Below are positions 1-5,820 of a stretch of 16,719 bases of DNA, one piece after another. Origin of the DNA: an uncultured Bacilli bacterium. Lineage in GTDB: Bacteria > Bacillota_I > Bacilli_A > RF39 > UBA660. The first letter of the stretch is position 1. The number at the start of each line of letters is the position of its first letter. The notes beneath the pieces were generated by a model. The model was not told where the DNA came from, made no database searches, and saw nothing but the letters and a program-made list of their open reading frames with translations. Where the stretch lies: assembly GCA_947627525.1 (NCBI GenBank), contig CANQWJ010000009.1, forward strand, positions 1-16,719. Direction: 5' to 3'. A program made the position numbers and the translations under genes.

Positions 1-63
1 TGCACTAGGTACTACTAATAAGCATACAGCTAACATAAGTACAAACATTAATGTCTTTTTCAT
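1..63 (-). CDS. N-terminus of a secreted or surface protein (cut by window edge)
   Basis: Only the first 21 codons are in the window; the gene continues beyond base 1. The ATG at 61-63 (read on the minus strand) follows a good ribosome binding site (AAGGAGA, about 8 bases upstream). The peptide begins MKKTLMFVLMLAVCLLVV, a classic signal peptide: two lysines, then an unbroken hydrophobic stretch, then PSA, which could be close to a cleavage site. The mature part is not visible, so the function is unknown. It has its own promoter with a G8 run in the spacer, closely resembling the promoter of the surface-protein gene upstream. I infer a second member of the same surface-protein array. A lipoprotein is not excluded: the Cys at residue 14 lies inside the hydrophobic core, but no clear lipobox is visible. 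Confidence 0.75.
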   Translation of the reverse strand, partial: MKKTLMFVLMLAVCLLVVPSA

Positions 64-96
64 TTTTATTTCTCCTTTCATAATATTTATAAACTT

Positions 97-123
97 ATTA
101 TACCCCCCCCATTTTTATGTCAA
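97..123 (-). promoter_or_regulatory. Promoter with G8 run in the spacer (candidate phase-variable switch)
   Basis: On the minus strand a perfect -35 TTGACA (118-123) is followed by TAAAAAT, eight G (103-110), then a perfect -10 TATAAT (97-102). The spacer is 15 bp, two short of the 17 bp optimum; two more G would restore it. The run touches the -10 directly. It drives the secreted-protein gene starting at 63. The block from TCTTGACA through the G run to TAT is also found at the 1872-1902 promoter, so the two are paralogous. Confidence 0.8.
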
Positions 124-153
124 GATTCTTAAAAAAATTATTAATAAATTTAC

Positions 154-178
154 AAAAAAAGGAATAGTTTCCTATTCC
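154..178 (-). terminator. Rho-independent terminator after the surface-protein gene
   Basis: Minus strand: GGAATAG, loop GAAA, CTATTCC, then seven T. A perfect 7-bp stem with a GNRA-type tetraloop starts 12 bases after the TAA stop of the 190-1797 gene. It separates that gene from the next poly-G promoter, so each surface gene is its own transcription unit. Confidence 0.9.
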
Positions 179-189
179 CTTAAATCTTA

Positions 190-1797
190 TTATTCATTTA
201 CTTTTTTTAAGTAAAGACTTGTTCCTAATGTACTAATTAAAGCAATTGCTCCTAATGATACATAAGTTAATAGATTATCTCCTGTTGCTGGGTTCTTTTC
301 ATCTTTAAACGTAACTGTTACAGTAACATCACCTGCAGGCATTACAAATTTTCCACCAACAACTTTAACTTTAGTTCCATCTGCTTTTTTAACTACGATA
401 GAATTTAGTACAAAGCCTTTGTTAGCAGTATATTCAACTGTAACTGTTTCTCCTTCAGCAGCATTACTAGGTAATTTTACAGTTCCATTTTTTGATTTTG
501 TAGTAGTAATTTTATGTACTTTTCCAACTACTCCATTTTCGGATTGTTGAACATTGCTAATTAAGTACTCTGTTTTAACAGGATTATTAAATGATCCACC
601 ACTTACAACAAATTCAGCTTCAGTTGCTTTAGTTTCTCCATAAGACAATAATGAATTTACATCACCATTAATGTTTCCGTTAGTTATTGTAACATTAGCA
701 TCATCAGCATAACCACTACTATTAGTATTATCAACAACTACAGCAACACCTGTAGGAAGTTGAACATAATCACTACCTTCTTTAGAATCACCAACACGAA
801 TCTTTTCATCTGCTTTTCCTGTTGCAGTAATAGTACCACCACTAATTACAACATCACCTTGACGAGCAACTATACCAATCTTACCAGTAATTTTACCATT
901 TGTGATATTTAATTTACCAGTTTGTGGTTGATAAATAGCAGCATTTGTTTTACTAATAACACTACCACCATTAATATTAATTGTAGAGTTAGTAGTTCCA
1001 CTACCATTACCTGAAATAGCCATACCTTCAGCTTCAACTACACCATTAGTCATAGTTAAAGTTGCATTATTTCCTATTAAAGCAATACCATATCCACCAG
1101 TAACTTTTCCACCACTCATAATTACTTCAAAATTTTCAGTACCAATAGCTGAAGTAATACCAGTCTCAGTACCACTTATTTCTCCACCTTTAATAGTAAC
1201 AGATGGTTTTTCACCTTGAGCAAAAATACCCATTTTAGCACCAGAAATCTTAGCATTACCATCAACAATTAGTTTTCCTCCACCATAAACTTGAACAGTA
1301 CAATCTAAAACATCACTCTTTGTTCCAACTAATTCAGAAGTTCCTTCAATTGTTAAATTAGCAGAGTCATATACATTAATAGCTGCACCACCAGCATTAG
1401 TATACTTTCCTGCTTTTAATGTTACGTTTCCACCATGAACTTGAATAGTTTGAGAATTAGCTACAGGGTTAGTTAAAGTAACTCCACCATTACCTTTGCT
1501 ATCCTCAAAAACAACATTACCACCAGTAATATTGAACACTGTTGATCCAGTAGCATTACCATTTCTACTAATTGTAAAACCATTTAAATCAATAGTAACA
1601 TCTTTACTTACTGTTACATAAGTAGTTACATCAATAGATTGGCATAACTTTATAGTACCACCATTAGCATCATTAATAGCTGTTTCTAGTGTTTCTTTAT
1701 TTGTAATACTACATTCTGCAAGAACTTTATTTGGATTTACAAATAAGCAAAGTCCTAAAACTAAAGCACCAAAAATTAATCCTTTTAAATTTTTCAT
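190..1797 (-). CDS. Cell-wall-anchored beta-helix surface protein with NPATG sorting signal
   Basis: A 535-residue exported protein. Residues 1-27 form a signal peptide (MKNLKGLIFGALVLGLCLF..., cleavage probably after VLA). Residues about 35-425 are a Gly/Thr/Asn-rich series of short strands (patterns such as GGNVTLKAGKY, ISGGTITATG, ITNGNINGD) beginning with a VTIDLNGFTI motif. This is typical of right-handed parallel beta-helix (pectate-lyase-like) adhesins. Residues 429-501 match a divergent InlB B-repeat: GFVLNSIVV followed by KFVMPAGDVTVTVTF. The C-terminus is NPATGDN (502-508), a hydrophobic segment (509-529) and KKVNE, an LPXTG-like sorting signal for a sortase. Only two cysteines, 29 and 52, are in the predicted mature part. 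The ATG at 1797 has AAGGAAG upstream. Expression is probably controlled by the poly-G promoter upstream. An enzymatic role in glycan cleavage is possible, but I see no catalytic signature; adhesin is the safer guess. Confidence 0.85.
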   Translation of the reverse strand: MKNLKGLIFGALVLGLCLFVNPNKVLAECSITNKETLETAINDANGGTIKLCQSIDVTTYVTVSKDVTIDLNGFTISRNGNATGSTVFNITGGNVVFEDSKGNGGVTLTNPVANSQTIQVHGGNVTLKAGKYTNAGGAAINVYDSANLTIEGTSELVGTKSDVLDCTVQVYGGGKLIVDGNAKISGAKMGIFAQGEKPSVTIKGGEISGTETGITSAIGTENFEVIMSGGKVTGGYGIALIGNNATLTMTNGVVEAEGMAISGNGSGTTNSTININGGSVISKTNAAIYQPQTGKLNITNGKITGKIGIVARQGDVVISGGTITATGKADEKIRVGDSKEGSDYVQLPTGVAVVVDNTNSSGYADDANVTITNGNINGDVNSLLSYGETKATEAEFVVSGGSFNNPVKTEYLISNVQQSENGVVGKVHKITTTKSKNGTVKLPSNAAEGETVTVEYTANKGFVLNSIVVKKADGTKVKVVGGKFVMPAGDVTVTVTFKDEKNPATGDNLLTYVSLGAIALISTLGTSLYLKKVNE

Positions 1798-1871
1798 ATT
1801 ATCATCTTCCTTTCTTATATGAATTTCATAAGATGTTTGAGAATACCTCCTTTCTTAAATTTTTCAAATTT

Positions 1872-1902
1872 ATAATAGCATACCCCCCCCCATTTGTGTC
1901 AA
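1872..1902 (-). promoter_or_regulatory. Promoter with G9 run in the spacer (candidate phase-variable switch)
   Basis: Minus strand: perfect -35 TTGACA (1897-1902), CAAAT, nine G (1883-1891), TATGC, then -10 TATTAT (1872-1877). TGC directly before TATTAT makes an extended -10. The spacer is 19 bp; loss of two G would give 17. The alternative -10, TATGCT, touches the run with a 14 bp spacer. It serves the 190-1797 surface gene, after the htrA terminator. Slipped-strand change of the run would alter promoter strength, as known for poly-G/C spacers in Neisseria porA and opc. Confidence 0.8.
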
Positions 1903-1933
1903 GAATGGTTACTATCTTTTATTACTGAAAAAG

Positions 1934-1957
1934 AAAAAAGATGACAAATTAGTCATC
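1934..1957 (-). terminator. Rho-independent terminator at the end of htrA
   Basis: Minus strand: GATGAC, loop TAATTT, GTCATC, then six T. The stem is a perfect 6 bp, and the htrA TAA stop (1949-1951) lies in the loop, so the last codons form half of the stem. It isolates htrA from the surface-protein promoter just downstream. Confidence 0.85.
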
Positions 1958-3046
1958 ATTTTTTGTAAGTGTTACTTTTGTTGTCTTTTCTTTTCCATCT
2001 CTTATATATGTTAAATCAAGAGTGTCACCAACTTTATAACTATATAATACATATTTTAAATATGCTTGATTATTTATTTTTTCATTACCAATTTTGACAA
2101 TTACATCACCTTTTTTTAGTCCAGATTTACTAGCTCCACTACCATCAACAACACTTATGACAGCAACACCATATTCAATACTATCATCAAGACTAATTCC
2201 ATATCTTTGTAGTAGCAATGTCTCATCAACATTAGTCAATGTAATACCAAGAAGAGGTCTTTCAATACTTTGTTTCTTTTCAAAAGTACTAACATACTTC
2301 ATAGCATCATCAATCTTAATTGAGAAACCCATACCTTCAATACTACTATCAACCAATTTCAAAGAATTAATACCAATTACTTCACCATTACTATTGACAA
2401 GTGGACCACCACTATTACCAGGATTAATAGCAGCATCAATTTGTAGTGCTTTCATAACCCAATCACCTTTTGATTGAACACTAACTGTTACTTTACGATC
2501 GATTCCTGAAATAACACCACGCGTAACAGTATTGTAATATTCATTACCAACTGGTGAACCAATTGCAAAAACAGTATCTCCTAAACGGACATCTTTATCA
2601 GCACCAATTTCTGCAACTTTTATAACATCACTTTTATTAACACGAACAACAGATATATCTAAATACTCATCGCCACCTAATATTTCGGCATCAACTTCTT
2701 TTTCATTTGAAAAAACAACATTTATTTTAGTAGCACCCTCTACAACATGATAATTAGTTAAAATGTAACCATATTTATCATCTGTCTTATAAACAACACC
2801 ACTACCACTACCAGTATAACGATTATTTTGGTAATTCTTAACCATAACAACAGCATCATATATTTTATCAACTGCTTCCGCAATACCATCATCAGTAATA
2901 GTTACATTTCTATTTTCATTGACTGTTTTAATTTCACCTTCGCCACTATCAATGTTCAAAATATAACCATCAACTAAATACATGCACCCAGCACCCATCA
3001 AAAATACCAATAATACAAATCCTAAATTAATAAATTTTTCTCGCAT
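1949..3046 (-). CDS. htrA: HtrA/DegP-type membrane-anchored serine protease with PDZ domain
   Basis: A 365-residue S1C-family quality-control protease that cleaves misfolded or secreted proteins outside the membrane. Residues 7-26 are a single membrane anchor. The trypsin-like domain (about 55-255) has the full triad: His100 (TNYHVVEG), Asp130 (EYLDISVV) and Ser212 (NPGNSGGPL). A PDZ domain (about 264-360) holds the carboxylate-binding-type loop PLLGITL and the GLKKGDVIVKI segment. The length fits the short one-PDZ HtrA of Bacillota. I chose the ATG at 3046 because GGGTGA lies 5 bases upstream; a GTG at 3055 overlaps that ribosome site. The start is 5 bases after the TGA of the ABI-like gene, so the two are probably co-transcribed and translationally coupled. 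It may process or police the wall proteins encoded next to it (inference from position). Confidence 0.93.
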   Translation of the reverse strand: MREKFINLGFVLLVFLMGAGCMYLVDGYILNIDSGEGEIKTVNENRNVTITDDGIAEAVDKIYDAVVMVKNYQNNRYTGSGSGVVYKTDDKYGYILTNYHVVEGATKINVVFSNEKEVDAEILGGDEYLDISVVRVNKSDVIKVAEIGADKDVRLGDTVFAIGSPVGNEYYNTVTRGVISGIDRKVTVSVQSKGDWVMKALQIDAAINPGNSGGPLVNSNGEVIGINSLKLVDSSIEGMGFSIKIDDAMKYVSTFEKKQSIERPLLGITLTNVDETLLLQRYGISLDDSIEYGVAVISVVDGSGASKSGLKKGDVIVKIGNEKINNQAYLKYVLYSYKVGDTLDLTYIRDGKEKTTKVTLTKNDD

Positions 3047-3051
3047 TTCCT

Positions 3052-3990
3052 TCACCCTATTTCTATATTAGCAATATCTTTCCAATTAGTTGGAAAACCC
3101 ATTCTATCCAATACCTTATCGATTGGTATTGATTTTAAATTGTACTCTAAATTTTCTAAAGCACGACTTATTTCAATAACTAAATTTTTAACTTCACTAT
3201 CTGTAAGCATTTGTCTAATTATAATAATGAGTGCAAATAAGTCATTTTTACCATAGATGTATTCATCATCAATCTTATCAATGTGTAACAACTGATGATA
3301 CATGGTATCGTCAACTACTCTTTGCGTTTTATTTTCAAACAAGATGTCCTCATGCGCACAAAGATTACGATAATTAGCTAAAATCGGTAAATAGTTCGCC
3401 AAAGTTTCTTGTTCTATTCCAAAAATACTTGCAATCGCTAAACGATCTTCCAACTTCAAAATAGAATACATCTCACTAACAATTCCAAAAGATAAAACTT
3501 TTACCAATACCCATAAAGGTATATAACCATAATTAGTTAAATAGTGCATTGTTGCCGAGTGTTGACTACCATTTACTCTTATCTGTCTCTTCATCTTCTT
3601 AAGTAAATCATTTATCTGTTTATATTTTTCAGGACTACTATCAAAGTTCTTAACTTTTAAATAATCATTTTCTTTATAACCATATTTCTTAGACAATTGA
3701 TAAGAAATAATTGATTTAATATTATTTTCAATAATTAATAAATTTTTAAAAATAATATTACGAAATTGACGATCAAACAAGAATAAACTATATAACTCTT
3801 CAAAAGTAGTACCCTCAATATATTTCTTATTATTAGCTGATTTCATAAAAAGATGACGATAACCATTTAAGAAAAAGTAGTTTTCACGAAGAAGAACACT
3901 TTTCGCAAACTTTTCGTCTTCAATGACCAAACCCTTATACTTAAATATTTCAAGTTGTTCATCTAGGTTTTTAAACTGCTTATCCCTCAT
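3052..3990 (-). CDS. Abi_2 family (AbiD/AbiF-like) HEPN-type abortive infection protein
   Basis: A 312-residue cytoplasmic protein with the hallmarks of the Abi_2 family: N-terminal YKGLVIEDEKFA...L.ENYFFLNGYRHLF, then GTTFEELYSLFLFDRQFR, and ENNIKSIISYQLSKKYG. Near residues 208-213 it has RNLCAH, an R-x4-H motif of HEPN ribonucleases. Family members cause abortive infection by phage or act as toxins, and RNA cleavage is expected from the HEPN motif. The length (about 300) is normal and nothing looks broken. The ATG at 3990 has AGGTG 6 bases upstream; the in-frame GTG at 3999 lies within that site and was rejected. An extended -10 promoter lies just upstream. Its stop overlaps the leader of htrA, an unusual partner for a defence gene. 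I see no protein antitoxin next to it. Confidence 0.88.
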   Translation of the reverse strand: MRDKQFKNLDEQLEIFKYKGLVIEDEKFAKSVLLRENYFFLNGYRHLFMKSANNKKYIEGTTFEELYSLFLFDRQFRNIIFKNLLIIENNIKSIISYQLSKKYGYKENDYLKVKNFDSSPEKYKQINDLLKKMKRQIRVNGSQHSATMHYLTNYGYIPLWVLVKVLSFGIVSEMYSILKLEDRLAIASIFGIEQETLANYLPILANYRNLCAHEDILFENKTQRVVDDTMYHQLLHIDKIDDEYIYGKNDLFALIIIIRQMLTDSEVKNLVIEISRALENLEYNLKSIPIDKVLDRMGFPTNWKDIANIEIG

Positions 3991-4009
3991 TATTCTCACC
4001 TACTATTTG

Positions 4010-4018
4010 ATTATAACA
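4010..4018 (-). promoter_or_regulatory. Extended -10 promoter for the abi-htrA pair
   Basis: Minus strand TGTTATAAT, 20 bases before the abi ATG. No good -35 hexamer lies 16-18 bases upstream, so it would depend on the extended -10 TG. The same motif occurs before the genes at 6950, 13062 and 14343. Confidence 0.55.
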
Positions 4019-4091
4019 TATAACCAAACTTTTTGTATGAAAATTTAATGAAAAAAAGGAGAAGAAAAAAGAAAAATATCTAAGATTATAG

Positions 4092-4346
4092 TTATTCTTC
4101 TTTTTGCATTTGTTTTATCATTTGATCCCCCATAACTGTAGCTCCTGTTACTAAAACACCTTGAATGATATCATTGATAATTGTTTCACCGCCCATTAAA
4201 ATGGAAAAGAAAATACCAAATGGTAAAAGAAACAAAGGAATATATTTATCTTTGATAAATTGGGTTCTCTTAATAAAAATACCAATTATGTATAAAACAG
4301 GTATTAAAATTAACCTATTTTGTATGATATAATCCATTATCTCCAC
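4092..4346 (-). CDS. Small holin-like membrane protein (Hol44/phage_holin_5_2 type)
   Basis: An 84-residue protein with two or three hydrophobic segments: residues about 8-25 (RLILIPVLYIIGIFI), 36-52 (IPLFLLPFGIFFSILMG) and 58-75 (INDIIQGVLVTGATVMG). It ends in a charged tail (QMIKQMQKEE). The pattern 'LILIPVLYIIG...IKDKYIPL...DIIQGVLVTGA' is what I recall from small Hol44-type phage holins, which open the membrane for endolysins; this is by memory, not a search. I used the GTG start at 4346, with GAGGTGA well spaced upstream. An ATG at 4337 would remove three residues, but its GGAG is only 3 bases away. No endolysin, tail or packaging gene is nearby, so it stands alone. It may be a phage remnant or a small membrane effector of the accessory block. 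Confidence 0.75.
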   Translation of the reverse strand: MEIMDYIIQNRLILIPVLYIIGIFIKRTQFIKDKYIPLFLLPFGIFFSILMGGETIINDIIQGVLVTGATVMGDQMIKQMQKEE

Positions 4347-4380
4347 TTTTTCACCTCAATTAATTTTATTCCATAAAATA

Positions 4381-4423
4381 AAAAAGAAGACATCTAAATA
4401 AATGTTTTATTAATTAGTTGTCT
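4381..4423 (-). terminator. Probable rho-independent terminator after the 4410-5120 gene
   Basis: Minus strand: AGACA and CTAA pair with TTAG and TGTCT around one A-A mismatch (4414-4423 with 4388-4397), loop of about 16 bases, followed by a run of T (4381-4385). The stem begins inside the last codons of the gene. The interrupted stem and large loop lower confidence. A perfect 7-bp A/T inverted repeat (4363-4379) lies just beyond it. Confidence 0.55.
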
Positions 4424-5120
4424 CTTTATTATCTGTTTTTATTTTAACTTTGACATCGTTACCACACACTAAATCATGGAACTCTTGGGAATGAAAAAGT
4501 TTAGGATCACTTACAAAAAAGTATTTATCAAAACCATTCTTTCGTAGTATTTTCTCAAGTGTAGAAGCTGTTGAACAGACTTTTCCCATTCTTGATTCAG
4601 TACTAATTATTATGTTTTGTTCAGGATTTAAATGATTAATGGCTTCTTCACATAAACGATTGTATAGACCTCTATGCCAAAAATATAAATTAGTCTCTAC
4701 TGTCGATACATAAGTCATTGGCTTTTTTTGTTCAGTATATAACGTATATTTGTCAATGTAAGACATTGCGGCAAGAATGGTCTTTTTACCAATATTATTA
4801 GGTGTAACACCAATTAAATAACGGTTATAGGGATTCATGTAACGAAATGATAAATAGCACATTCCTAGGGGAGCATCAGATGGCATACTTGAACTCATGT
4901 CATGAACCCATTCCTTTTCTGTTCGATCTGAAAAATTACCATCAAGATATTTTAAAGGAATATTAGGATCAATATCTCTTACCCAGGACCAATCACGTTT
5001 ATCAATATAGTTTTCATCAAAAAATTTATTTAATTCATCATAGGACAAATCAAGCCATTCAATATTTGATATGTCAATTCCCTCTATATAATTTTTTATC
5101 CATCGTTCCATCTTTTTCAT
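4410..5120 (-). CDS. Unrecognised cytoplasmic protein, possibly GNAT-like
   Basis: A 236-residue soluble protein with no signal peptide or membrane segment; I do not recognise the family. The N-terminal 60 residues are acidic with many Trp and Asp (IEWLDLSYDEL, DWSWVRDIDP). Residues about 85-200 have an order that could fit a GNAT acetyltransferase: strand LGMCYLSFRYM, then RYLIGVTPNNIGKKTILAAMS, a strand YVSTVETNLYFWHRG leading into a helix LYNRLCEEAINHL, then NIIISTES and a final LEKILRKNGFDKYFF resembling the 'GF' end of GNAT folds. I see no clear acetyl-CoA loop (Q/RxxGxG/A), so this remains a weak inference. The ATG at 5120 has AGGGGAT upstream; the Met at residue 4 is a possible later start. 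It follows the two nuclease genes after 76 bases without an obvious terminator and may belong to the same unit. Confidence 0.7.
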   Translation of the reverse strand: MKKMERWIKNYIEGIDISNIEWLDLSYDELNKFFDENYIDKRDWSWVRDIDPNIPLKYLDGNFSDRTEKEWVHDMSSSMPSDAPLGMCYLSFRYMNPYNRYLIGVTPNNIGKKTILAAMSYIDKYTLYTEQKKPMTYVSTVETNLYFWHRGLYNRLCEEAINHLNPEQNIIISTESRMGKVCSTASTLEKILRKNGFDKYFFVSDPKLFHSQEFHDLVCGNDVKVKIKTDNKETTN

Positions 5121-5196
5121 TTTATCCCCTACAACTACATAATTAATTTAAATATTTTTTATTGTCTACTTAAAACTTCTATACTTATATACTTAA

Positions 5197-5820
5197 TTAT
5201 TTTTCTTTTAAATGCTTTCTAAATTCTAAAGGATCATACCAAAAACATCCTACACATCCTTTTTCTGTTTCATCATGCTCTTCATCACCAGCATAAAAAG
5301 AAATGGGATAACCAAGCAATTTAGCATCAAATCTTTTTTTAGTACGGCGACATTCTTTACAAAACTGTCTTTTAGCATCATTAGCCGCCTTACTCAAAGG
5401 TTGAAAGTCCTCCCTTTTTTGAGTTGATGTATTCATAACTTTATAATCATTTTTCCAACCGTTTTTATGATCAACTTCAGGATTACTGGTTCCTAAAATA
5501 ACACATCTTTTTGTTTTGTAATATTTTTTAATATCCGATCTTATGTTTTGACTTCCGTCTTCTAAATCTTTTAAACCATTTAATCTAATGCGATCAATAC
5601 TATTTCCTGGAGTAACTGACTTGTCAAATTCAATATTATATGTTTTAGCAATTAATGATTCTTTTCTACACCAATCAGCTCCATTTTTAAACATTAAAGA
5701 AGCATATTCACCAACAAATTCATCTTTTGATACCCATCTAGTATTTCCTTCAGAATCAGGTTTAGCTAATTTAAGAAATAAATATGCTTTACTACCAATT
5801 TTAAAATTTTCTATTGACAT
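5197..5820 (-). CDS. HNH endonuclease, restriction-type
   Basis: A 207-residue protein. The C-terminal half holds a beta-beta-alpha-metal nuclease: Glu115-Val-Asp117-His118 (NPEVDHKNGWKND), followed by DFQPLSKAANDAKRQ with Asn147, the second HNH position. Two CxxC pairs, C154/C157 and C189/C192 (GCVGCFWYDP), are likely to bind a structural zinc. This DHKNG...QPLSKAAND...CxxC...GCxGCFWYDP layout is that of restriction-type HNH enzymes. The N-terminal 100 residues (including TRWVSKDEFVGEYASL) probably recognise DNA or the partner. It starts with ATG at 5820, overlaps the end of the upstream nuclease gene by 10 bases and uses a GGGAGGAAG ribosome site inside that gene. The two proteins are therefore made together and probably act together. 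No DNA methyltransferase is encoded beside it, so self-protection must come from elsewhere or the target must be modified or foreign DNA. Confidence 0.82.
   Translation of the reverse strand: MSIENFKIGSKAYLFLKLAKPDSEGNTRWVSKDEFVGEYASLMFKNGADWCRKESLIAKTYNIEFDKSVTPGNSIDRIRLNGLKDLEDGSQNIRSDIKKYYKTKRCVILGTSNPEVDHKNGWKNDYKVMNTSTQKREDFQPLSKAANDAKRQFCKECRRTKKRFDAKLLGYPISFYAGDEEHDETEKGCVGCFWYDPLEFRKHLKEK

Noticed and set aside
1840..1854. A true leader peptide (MKFI) before the surface-protein gene
   Set aside because: The ATG lies about 16 bases from the nearest strong ribosome site, and a four-residue frame is expected by chance.
2094..2477. Plus-strand frame of 127 codons inside htrA
   Set aside because: It is antisense to the conserved protease and PDZ domains, with no ribosome site or recognisable product. 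The other plus-strand frames are rejected for the same reason.
3991..4091. Possible structured RNA (RNA antitoxin) upstream of the abi gene
   Set aside because: The stretch is short and A/T-rich. I found only an ATCT-T-AGAT palindrome and poly-pyrimidine runs, no convincing fold or repeat, so no RNA gene is called.
4092..4346. Prophage remnant
   Set aside because: Apart from the holin-like gene there is no integrase, att-like repeat, lysin or structural gene, so a prophage cannot be supported.
4363..4379. Perfect 7-bp A/T inverted repeat (ATTTTAT-TCC-ATAAAAT) before the holin-like gene
   Set aside because: Pure A/T stems of this size occur often by chance at this base composition; an operator role is not supported.
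5145..5199. Direct repeats of ATACTTA-type units after the HNH gene
   Set aside because: Only two or three short imperfect units in very A/T-rich sequence, and no stem with a T run, so neither a terminator nor a functional repeat can be claimed.
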